From Gaetbulibacter_A sp043876815 (lineage in GTDB: Bacteria; Bacteroidota; Bacteroidia; Flavobacteriales; Flavobacteriaceae), in NCBI RefSeq assembly GCF_043876815.1, contig NZ_JBAWKA010000001.1:496001-560000 (forward strand): DNA of 64,000 bases, in the 5' to 3' direction. A model generated the notes under the pieces. It worked only from the letters and a program-made list of their open reading frames with translations, was not told the DNA's origin and made no database searches. Of this stretch, positions 54,008 to 61,336 are shown in pieces. Within the stretch, counting starts at the first letter, position 1, and each line of letters starts with the position of its first letter. A program made the translations under genes and the position numbers.

Positions 54008-55486
54008 ATGGCAGAAGAAAATAAATTCAATTTCTCTGAGGAAGAGGAAGCAAAACACGAGCAGGCTGTTGAACAATCTAAGGAAGCCGTTAAAAAAGAT
54101 GCTCAGGGCTTATTCAAAAGTGTAAAACGATTCCTGACTGAATTATTGGATTTTAGGGGTGACACCGATCGGGATGAAACCGTTAAAGCCATTAAAGGTG
54201 ATATTTCCTTTAAAGGTGCTACGGCCTGGATCTTGATCTGTTCCATTTTTGTGGCCTCCATTGGGCTGAATGCCAATTCTACAGCAGTAGTAATTGGTGC
54301 CATGTTAATTTCCCCGCTTATGGGCCCTATTTTAGGTGTAGGCTTATCTATTGCTATAAATGATATTGATACCCTAAAGCGTTCCTTAATAAACCTTGCG
54401 ATCATGATCGTACTGAGTTTATTAACAGCCTTTTTGTTTTTCTATATTTTCCCCTTAAGTGAAGATACCTCCGAATTATTAGGTCGGGTTAAACCGGATA
54501 TTCGTGATGTATTGATTGCTTTTTTTGGTGGTATGGCCTTAATTATAGCACGTACAAAAAGGGGTACCATAGCCTCAGCCATTTTTGGTGTCGCCATTGC
54601 AACAGCCTTAATGCCGCCCTTGTGTACTGCAGGTTATGGATTGGCAAAAGGAAACTGGGCGTATTTCGGGGGTGCCATGTATCTCTTTATTATCAATACA
54701 ATTTTTATTGCTTTAGCCACCTTTTTGGTCGTGAAGGTTTTAGGTTTTCCGATGTTGAAATATATTAATTCAGCGAAGCGGAAACGTACCGCTCGAATAG
54801 CATCTTTACTTGCGATTGTGGTGATGATACCTGCCGTATGGACATTCATTAATGTGGTTAAAGAGAGTAACTTTAACAGGGATGCAAAGAGCTATGTGGT
54901 AAATGAACTTGGTGCGATGCCTGATTTACCTCATGTGGATTATTTGAAAAAAAATGTTACCTATAAATATGGCCCGAGTGGTGAATCCAGTATTGAACTT
55001 AATACTTTCGGACTGGATGTTATTCCGGAAAACACGATTACCTTGTTGCAAGAACGTATGTCTAAATACAATGCTCTCAATAATACCAAATTGGTGATAA
55101 ACCAAAATCAATCGAGTAGCTTTGATAATTTTCGTTACATGTCGGAGCTGCGTACAAGGGACTCTTTGGACCTGTTATCACAAAGTCAAAAAATTTCATT
55201 TTTAGAAAAAAAAGTACGCCAGTTGTCGGTATATGAGAAAAACACGATTCCGTTGAATGAATTTCTGGATGAACTTAAAATAAACTATGAAGCTATTGAT
55301 GAGTTTACCTATGCTAATGTGATCAGCACAAATTTTAAAAAAACAGATACTATTCCTGTTTTTTCAGTAAAATGGGTTGATTCTTTATCGAATAATGCAT
55401 CAAGAGAAAAAGAAAAGGAAAAACTGCAACGTTGGTTGAAAGAGAAATATAAACTTGATACTTTGGTAGTAAAACGCCTTAACTAA
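54008..55486 (+). CDS. DUF389 (TIGR00341-type) membrane protein with long C-terminal soluble region
   Basis: The 492-residue protein has an acidic N-terminus and a six-helix DUF389 membrane core (about 70-285; NSTAVVIGAMLISPLMGPI, ALMPPLCTAGYGL). The C-terminal soluble part of about 200 residues has repeated charged segments (LLQERMSKYNALN, FLEKKVRQLSVYEK) that may form coiled coil or a periplasmic domain. Function of the family is unknown. Its stop overlaps, on opposite strands, the stop of the convergent ABC gene, with no terminator between. Confidence 0.85.
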   Translation: MAEENKFNFSEEEEAKHEQAVEQSKEAVKKDAQGLFKSVKRFLTELLDFRGDTDRDETVKAIKGDISFKGATAWILICSIFVASIGLNANSTAVVIGAMLISPLMGPILGVGLSIAINDIDTLKRSLINLAIMIVLSLLTAFLFFYIFPLSEDTSELLGRVKPDIRDVLIAFFGGMALIIARTKRGTIASAIFGVAIATALMPPLCTAGYGLAKGNWAYFGGAMYLFIINTIFIALATFLVVKVLGFPMLKYINSAKRKRTARIASLLAIVVMIPAVWTFINVVKESNFNRDAKSYVVNELGAMPDLPHVDYLKKNVTYKYGPSGESSIELNTFGLDVIPENTITLLQERMSKYNALNNTKLVINQNQSSSFDNFRYMSELRTRDSLDLLSQSQKISFLEKKVRQLSVYEKNTIPLNEFLDELKINYEAIDEFTYANVISTNFKKTDTIPVFSVKWVDSLSNNASREKEKEKLQRWLKEKYKLDTLVVKRLN

Positions 55487-56250
55487 TCTATATTTTCTAA
55501 ATACATCTTACGAACCTTTTTAAATAAATTAGACGAGTAAACAAAATCGGTAATAGAAGCATTATCTGTTTTGAAAATATTTTTATTAGAACCTTCCCAT
55601 TCTTTAATACCGTTTTTAAGGAAAACGATTTTCTCGCCGATCTCCATAACCGAATTCATGTCGTGGGAGTTAATTACGGTGGTCATATTGTATTCAATGG
55701 TGATTTCTTGAATTAGGTTGTCAATAACGATTGCCGTTTTTGGATCAAGACCCGAATTTGGTTCGTCACAAAACAAATATTTAGGATTGTTTACAATGGC
55801 TCGAGCGATAGCAACCCGTTTTTGCATCCCTCCAGAAGCCTCACTCGGCATTTTATAATGCGCATCTATTAAATTCACACGCTTGAGAACAGAATCTGCG
55901 CGATCTTCCATTTCACTATCACTCATTTTCGTAAACATCTGTAAGGGGAACATTACGTTTTGAAGAATGTTTAAAGAATCGAACAGTGCACTTCCTTGAA
56001 ATACCATTCCCATTTTGGCTCGTAAATTTCGTTTCTGATCTTCTGTAAGTCCCGAAAAAGCCTCGCCATCATAAGAAATGGTACCTTCTTCAAAATCGAA
56101 TAATCCTAAAAGACATTTTAAAAAGACCGTTTTGCCGGAACCACTTTGCCCGATGATCATATTGGTTTTTCCTTCGTCAAAAGTGGTGGAAATACCTTTT
56201 AATATGTGACTATCACCAAAAGATTTATGTAAATTTTTAACTTCTATCAT
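55483..56250 (-). CDS. MlaF-type ABC transporter ATP-binding protein
   Basis: This is a 255-residue ATPase from ATG 56250 (MIEVKNLHKSFGD); an upstream extension overlapping the permease gene is not credible. It has Walker A GQSGSGKT, signature SGGMQKR, Walker B KYLFCDEP and the switch His in INSHDM. With the MlaE-like permease it would form an inner-membrane transporter for phospholipid traffic between membranes. Its start shares one base with the permease stop (TAATG), showing translational coupling. No MCE-domain partner is in the window. Confidence 0.92.
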   Translation of the reverse strand: MIEVKNLHKSFGDSHILKGISTTFDEGKTNMIIGQSGSGKTVFLKCLLGLFDFEEGTISYDGEAFSGLTEDQKRNLRAKMGMVFQGSALFDSLNILQNVMFPLQMFTKMSDSEMEDRADSVLKRVNLIDAHYKMPSEASGGMQKRVAIARAIVNNPKYLFCDEPNSGLDPKTAIVIDNLIQEITIEYNMTTVINSHDMNSVMEIGEKIVFLKNGIKEWEGSNKNIFKTDNASITDFVYSSNLFKKVRKMYLENID

Positions 56251-56987
56251 TAGGCTAGGAGCATTTGGGTTAGAATATAGTTGAGGACGATAATAAGTAC
56301 ACTGGTCCAAACGAAGGAGGTTGTACTGGCTTTACCAACCTCTAGTGCACCACCGGTCATGTAATAACCATGATAGGAGGGCACTGTTGCTAGAATGAAA
56401 GCAAAAACCATAGTTTTAATATAAGCATAAGCTACCTGGAACGGAATAAAATCGTATTGTATACCCGTGATATAATCCTGTAGGGTGCTAAACCCGCCAT
56501 ATACGCTAGCAATCATTCCACCTATAATTCCCAGAACCATGGCTATGGTAATAACAAAGGGGTAGATTAGAAGCGCGATGAATTTGGGGAATACCAGATA
56601 GTTCAAGGAATTTATTCCCATAACTTCAAGCGCATCAATTTGCTCTGTAACTCGCATTGTACCAATACTGGAGGTAATAAAAGAGCCTACCTTTCCAGCC
56701 ATAATTATAGATATGAATGTAGGTGCAAATTCCAATATAATGGATTGTCTGGTGGCAAAGCCTACCAAATACTTTGGAATCAAAGGGTTGTCTATATTTA
56801 ATGATGTTTGAATCGTTACTACCCCGCCCACGAAAAAGGATATAAACGCAACAATACCCAAAGAATTTATTATTAGGTCGTCTATATCTTTTAGGATAAG
56901 TTGTTTCATTACCTTCCACTTTGTAGGCTTTCGAAACATTTCAGCAATCATTAAAAAGTACGTTCCTATGTTATGTAGGTAAGTCAT
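56250..56987 (-). CDS. MlaE-type ABC transporter permease
   Basis: This is a 245-residue permease with about five hydrophobic segments and the family motifs FFVGGVVTIQ, GSFITSSIGTMRVTEQIDALEVMG and GKASTTSFVWTS near the end. It is the membrane partner of the ATPase encoded directly downstream. The role in outer-membrane lipid asymmetry is inferred from the family. Confidence 0.92.
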   Translation of the reverse strand: MTYLHNIGTYFLMIAEMFRKPTKWKVMKQLILKDIDDLIINSLGIVAFISFFVGGVVTIQTSLNIDNPLIPKYLVGFATRQSIILEFAPTFISIIMAGKVGSFITSSIGTMRVTEQIDALEVMGINSLNYLVFPKFIALLIYPFVITIAMVLGIIGGMIASVYGGFSTLQDYITGIQYDFIPFQVAYAYIKTMVFAFILATVPSYHGYYMTGGALEVGKASTTSFVWTSVLIIVLNYILTQMLLA

Positions 56988-57066
56988 ATAAAAATAATGA
57001 ATTGCTAAAGTAAAAAAAGTTACGCGTATTTATCCTCATTTTCACATAATCCTCTTATAAAATATC

Positions 57067-57074
57067 TATTTTTG
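57067..57074 (+). promoter_or_regulatory. Candidate -7 box of the phosphatase gene
   Basis: TATTTTTG matches TAnnTTTG, 17 bases before the first ATG at 57092. No convincing -33 TTTG is seen at the usual distance. Confidence 0.4.
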
Positions 57075-57091
57075 AATTCCTAATAGAATTA

Positions 57092-58750
57092 ATGATGAAT
57101 AAAAATAGCCTGACTTTGCTCTTAGTTTTTTTATTAAGTCTTACCAGTAAAGCACAAATATCTCATACCAATAATTCAACTGAAAGTTTGGAAAGACCAA
57201 AACTTGTGGTTGGTATCGTAATAGATCAAATGCGTTATGATTATTTAACGCGTTTTTACAATAAATTTGGCGAAGATGGTTTTAAGCGTTTGATGAAGGA
57301 GGGTTTTAATTGTAAAAATAACCACTTTAATTATGTACCTACTTACACCGGGCCGGGTCATGCTTCCATTTTCACCGGAACCTCCCCAAAATATCACGGC
57401 ATCATATCTAATAATTGGTATGATAAGGAGTTGAAAAAAAATGTGTACTGCGTTGAAGATGATTCTGAACAATCGGTAGGAACTTCAAATAATTCAGGAC
57501 AAATGTCGCCCAGAAAGATGGTTTCAACCACTTTTGCCGATGAGAATAGACTGTTTACGCAAATGCGAGGAAAAACTATTGGGGTGTCAATTAAAGATAG
57601 GGCATCTATTTTACCCGCAGGACATACGGCAAACGCTGCCTATTGGTTTCAAGGGGAGGACGAAGGTCATTGGATTTCAAGTACCTATTACATGGATTCT
57701 CTACCGAAATGGGTAATAGAATTTAATAAAGAACATCATGTTGATTCATATTTAAAAGAATGGAATACCCTTTATCCTATTGAGACCTATACAGAAAGTG
57801 GAGATGATTTGAATGATTTTGAAGGCGGATTTGAAGGTAAAGAGACAGCAACTTTTCCTTATGACTTAGTAATTTTAAAACGTCAGAACAAAGGTTATGA
57901 TATATTAAAAACAACGCCTTATGGAAATAGTTTAACCACAGATTTTGCTATAGAAGCTGTTAAAGGTGAGCAATTAGGTAAGGATAATGAAACAGATGTT
58001 TTAACCGTGAGTTATTCCTGCACAGATTATGTAGGTCATAACTTTGGAGTGAATTCTAAAGAAATCGAAGACACTTACTTGCGCTTAGATATAGATCTTG
58101 GTCGTTTTTTGAAGGCATTGGATGATGCAGTTGGGAAGAATAATTATACCGTGTTTTTAACCGCCGATCATGCTGCTGTTGATGTGCCTGAATATTTAAA
58201 AAGTGTGAATATTCCTGCAGGTTATTTTGATTCTAAAGCGTTTCGAAATAGTGTTAACGAATTTATCACTAACACCTATGGAAATAATAATTTAATAGAA
58301 AGTATAAGCAACAATCAAATATTTTTGAATAAAGAAAAATTGAAAGAACTTAATTTAGATTTAGACGATGTTCAAGAGGACTTAGTGAACGAAATTATTA
58401 GTTATAATTATATTGAAAAAGCCTATACGGGAACGGCTATGTCTAGTACTTCTTTTATTGATGGTATTGAAAGGTTAATTCAAAACGGATTCAATCAGAA
58501 GCGCTCGGGAGATGTTATCTTTGCCTTCGCCCCGGCCGTTATTAATTATGGTAAAACGGGCTCAACGCATGGCTCTGCGTATGAGTATGATACTCACGTG
58601 CCCTTATTGTTTTTTGGAAAAGGTATAAAACATGGTGCTACTTTTCAAAGAACTGAAATTACTGATATTGCACCAACAATATCTGCATTATTAGGGATTA
58701 GTTATCCAAATGCAAACATGGGTAATCCTTTAGATTTTGTTTTTAAATAA
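57092..58750 (+). CDS. pafA: PafA-type alkaline phosphatase
   Basis: This is a 552-residue exported phosphatase of the alkaline-phosphatase superfamily. The signal peptide ends near SKAQI. VIDQMRYDY gives a metal Asp, YTGPGHASIFTG carries the nucleophile Thr86 (Thr instead of the Ser of classical PhoA, as in PafA), and DYVGHNFG, LTADHAA and TGSTHGS give further metal ligands. It releases phosphate from monoesters in the periplasm. ATGs at 57092 and 57095 are both possible. It ends 3 bases before the convergent glycosyltransferase gene. Confidence 0.92.
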   Translation: MMNKNSLTLLLVFLLSLTSKAQISHTNNSTESLERPKLVVGIVIDQMRYDYLTRFYNKFGEDGFKRLMKEGFNCKNNHFNYVPTYTGPGHASIFTGTSPKYHGIISNNWYDKELKKNVYCVEDDSEQSVGTSNNSGQMSPRKMVSTTFADENRLFTQMRGKTIGVSIKDRASILPAGHTANAAYWFQGEDEGHWISSTYYMDSLPKWVIEFNKEHHVDSYLKEWNTLYPIETYTESGDDLNDFEGGFEGKETATFPYDLVILKRQNKGYDILKTTPYGNSLTTDFAIEAVKGEQLGKDNETDVLTVSYSCTDYVGHNFGVNSKEIEDTYLRLDIDLGRFLKALDDAVGKNNYTVFLTADHAAVDVPEYLKSVNIPAGYFDSKAFRNSVNEFITNTYGNNNLIESISNNQIFLNKEKLKELNLDLDDVQEDLVNEIISYNYIEKAYTGTAMSSTSFIDGIERLIQNGFNQKRSGDVIFAFAPAVINYGKTGSTHGSAYEYDTHVPLLFFGKGIKHGATFQRTEITDIAPTISALLGISYPNANMGNPLDFVFK

Positions 58751-58753
58751 AAT

Positions 58754-59617
58754 TTAGAATACTCTTAAAAAATTTAATTTTCCCAACATACCTTTCCAAC
58801 GGAGTTTACGGATAAATTTCCCTTCATTCTCGGAAACTAAAAATTCAGCCCTGACCTTTTTGGCCCTAAAATAACCGGCTATATAATCGACCATTAAACC
58901 CATTTGACCTTTACGATAGGCGAGTTTTAAACCTGAAATAAAAGTAATAACTAGCCCGTAACGCATTTTATACATGGCTTCGCCCTGTAGATATTTTGAA
59001 GCTTTACTATAGCTTTGACCGGTAGGTTTGAGATGTTTTACATGAAGTGTTTCATCAGTTTGAATGTTCCAACCATGATATTTAGCTAAAAGCTCATCAA
59101 CCGTATCCCAACCCATAGATCGCTTGAGTTTTCCGATGTCTCGAAAACATTTTTTCCTATAGGCTTTTAGGCCACCCCTAATATGATCTTTTCGAGTTAA
59201 ATTCTCAAGAACCCATGTACCATCTTTTTCAATGTAACAAAACCCGGAAACCATACCGAGATGTTTATTTTCCTTAAAGTGAATGGCCAATTGCTCGAGA
59301 TAGTTTTCCGGAAAAATGAGGTCGGCGTCGAATTTACAAATCACATCATAATCATCATCTAAGATTTCGAGACCTTTATAGAAGGCATTAATAATTTTAG
59401 AACCGGGTAAGTGCTCGTTGGAAGAGGTGGAGTTTACCAAGGAAATCCATGGGTTTTCTTTCATGAAGGATTCTACAACAGCTCCTGTGTCATCAGTGGA
59501 ATTGTCATTAACTATAACAACCTGCTTAGGTAAAAGCCTTTGATTGGATAAGGATTCTAAAGTTAAACCAATAACCTCAGCCTCATTATGTGCGGGAATA
59601 ACAATGTAAAAGTTCAA
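58754..59617 (-). CDS. Glycosyltransferase family 2
   Basis: This is a 287-residue inverting GT-A enzyme without signal peptide or strong membrane helices. Visible are VIPAHNEAEVI at the N-terminus, VNDNSTDDT, the metal-binding CKFDADLIF and a late GWDTVDELLAKYHGW segment. Acceptor and donor are unknown. It is the third gene of a minus-strand cluster with a methyltransferase and a ketosynthase, suggesting a shared product such as a lipid-linked or surface glycan, but this is only context. Confidence 0.88.
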   Translation of the reverse strand: MNFYIVIPAHNEAEVIGLTLESLSNQRLLPKQVVIVNDNSTDDTGAVVESFMKENPWISLVNSTSSNEHLPGSKIINAFYKGLEILDDDYDVICKFDADLIFPENYLEQLAIHFKENKHLGMVSGFCYIEKDGTWVLENLTRKDHIRGGLKAYRKKCFRDIGKLKRSMGWDTVDELLAKYHGWNIQTDETLHVKHLKPTGQSYSKASKYLQGEAMYKMRYGLVITFISGLKLAYRKGQMGLMVDYIAGYFRAKKVRAEFLVSENEGKFIRKLRWKGMLGKLNFLRVF

Positions 59618-59640
59618 AGCGTGGTGTTTAAAGCCTAAAA

Positions 59641-60162
59641 TTACATTTTTTCAGCGTAAACAATATAGTATCGTGGGGTAAAGAACCGCAAAATTGGCCG
59701 TACTCCAAGTTTTCGTGTGGGGTTGGTCCATTTTTGACGATCTATAATTTTCCATCCTGCTTTTTCTAATAACCAGTCGAATTGCCAATCTTCAAACTCA
59801 TGAAAATGACGATCAAGCATGTCTGTTTTGTTTCTATAAGCGGGAGAAAACCAGAGTTTCAGCGGCACACTTGCTACTAATTTATTAGATTGAATTGATT
59901 TTAGAACCGTAAAAGGTGATAATAAATGTTCAAAAATTTCGAAAGCGGTTACCACATCTGCTTTGGATTTCTGAATAGTTGATGTATCGATATCCAGATC
60001 TTCGCCTTGAGTATTTTCAACAGAATAACCATGATCTTTCATGATTTTAGTAAATGGATTTTCGACACCGAGGTCTAAAATCGATTGAGATTCAGGGACG
60101 TGTTTTTGAAGAAATTCTAGGGTATGCTTATAACGTTTGTTAGGAAAACTGTTTTCGTACAT
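59641..60162 (-). CDS. Class I SAM-dependent methyltransferase
   Basis: This is a 173-residue methyltransferase with a SAM-binding ILDLGVENPFT, an acidic loop (GEDLDID) and the post-motif FEIFEHLLSPF. It is shorter than many class I members. It starts 2 bases after the ketosynthase stop, so the two are co-translated, and precedes the glycosyltransferase. Methyl acceptor is unknown. Confidence 0.82.
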   Translation of the reverse strand: MYENSFPNKRYKHTLEFLQKHVPESQSILDLGVENPFTKIMKDHGYSVENTQGEDLDIDTSTIQKSKADVVTAFEIFEHLLSPFTVLKSIQSNKLVASVPLKLWFSPAYRNKTDMLDRHFHEFEDWQFDWLLEKAGWKIIDRQKWTNPTRKLGVRPILRFFTPRYYIVYAEKM

Positions 60163-60164
60163 TA

Positions 60165-61235
60165 TTAATTCTGATAAACAATAGCGTTGATATTCATACC
60201 TGCGCCAACACTTGCAAAAATAATAATATCTCCTTTATTAATGGTTTGCTCTTCAAGATCGCCTCTTAAAATCAGGTCGTATAGGGTGGGTACCGTAGCC
60301 ACACTTGAATTTCCTAATTTCCTGATACTCATAGGCATCACATTTTCAGGCATGTCCAATCCATAAAGCTTGTAAAACCGTTTTACAATGGCTTCATCCA
60401 TTTTCTCATTGGCCTGATGAATCAGGATCTTTTTAACCTCTTTAATATCCACACCACTTTTATCCAAACAAGATTTCATGGCTAACGGCACATTGGTAAT
60501 GGCAAATTCATAAATTTTCCGACCGTACATTTTGATGTAGCGTCGATTATCAGTAATCTCCTGATTATTGGTTTCTCCAAAGAAAATAAAGTGGGCTTCA
60601 TCCAGAGAATAGGTAGCTGATTCATGAGCAATAATACCAGCTGATTCGTCTTTATCATCTTCACGGGCCTGAAGAATAACTGCACCGGCACCATCACTAT
60701 AGATCATAGAATCTCGATCGTGCGGATCAATAACTCGAGAAAGCGTTTCAGCGCCAATAACCAAACAGGTTTTAGCCATGCCGGCCTTCATGTAAGCTTG
60801 AGCTTGAATCACGCCCTCAATCCATCCCGGACAGCCAAAAAGAACATCATAAGCCACACAACGTGGGTTTTTTATCCGCAACAAGTGCTTCACTCGTGAG
60901 GCAATACTTGGAACGGTATCGCTTTGATGACTTCCGAAACGAACATCGCCGTAGTTATGTCCTACAATGATATAATCGATATCCTCCCGGTTAATATTGG
61001 CACTTTCAATAGCGCGCTCTGCAGCGAATGATCCAAGGTCGGAAGTGTTTAAATGATCTTTGGCATATCGCCTTTCATCAATTCCAGTAATGGCTTTAAA
61101 TTTTCGAACAATAGTTTCATTTGTGGCATTTATGGCAGATCCATCACTATTTAAAAAAGTGTGGTTGTGGAACGCGTCATTTGGTTCAACTAAGGAAGGA
61201 ATATAACTTCCCGTTCCCGTTATTTTTATTTTCAT
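60165..61235 (-). CDS. 3-oxoacyl-ACP synthase III-like ketosynthase
   Basis: This is a 356-residue FabH-like thiolase-fold enzyme with the complete triad: Cys135 in LFGCPGW, His273 in LIHQAN, and Asn in KLGNSSVA. The GITGIDERRYA segment near residue 50 is typical of the family. Given its neighbours, a methyltransferase and a glycosyltransferase rather than other fatty acid genes, it may be a specialised paralogue rather than the housekeeping FabH. Acyl substrate is unknown. Confidence 0.88.
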   Translation of the reverse strand: MKIKITGTGSYIPSLVEPNDAFHNHTFLNSDGSAINATNETIVRKFKAITGIDERRYAKDHLNTSDLGSFAAERAIESANINREDIDYIIVGHNYGDVRFGSHQSDTVPSIASRVKHLLRIKNPRCVAYDVLFGCPGWIEGVIQAQAYMKAGMAKTCLVIGAETLSRVIDPHDRDSMIYSDGAGAVILQAREDDKDESAGIIAHESATYSLDEAHFIFFGETNNQEITDNRRYIKMYGRKIYEFAITNVPLAMKSCLDKSGVDIKEVKKILIHQANEKMDEAIVKRFYKLYGLDMPENVMPMSIRKLGNSSVATVPTLYDLILRGDLEEQTINKGDIIIFASVGAGMNINAIVYQN

Positions 61236-61336
61236 AAATTAATTTCTGGGTATTTAATTCAGTTAAGGCAATATAAGGCCTTTAAAAAAATAACGCCAAC
61301 TATAAGCTTGTAATTTACGATGTTCAAAAGTGCCTT

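Noticed and set aside
55483..56310. Longer start for the MlaF-type ATPase
   Set aside because: The first 20 residues would come from the permease coding region; ATG 56250 overlaps the permease stop in the usual coupled way.
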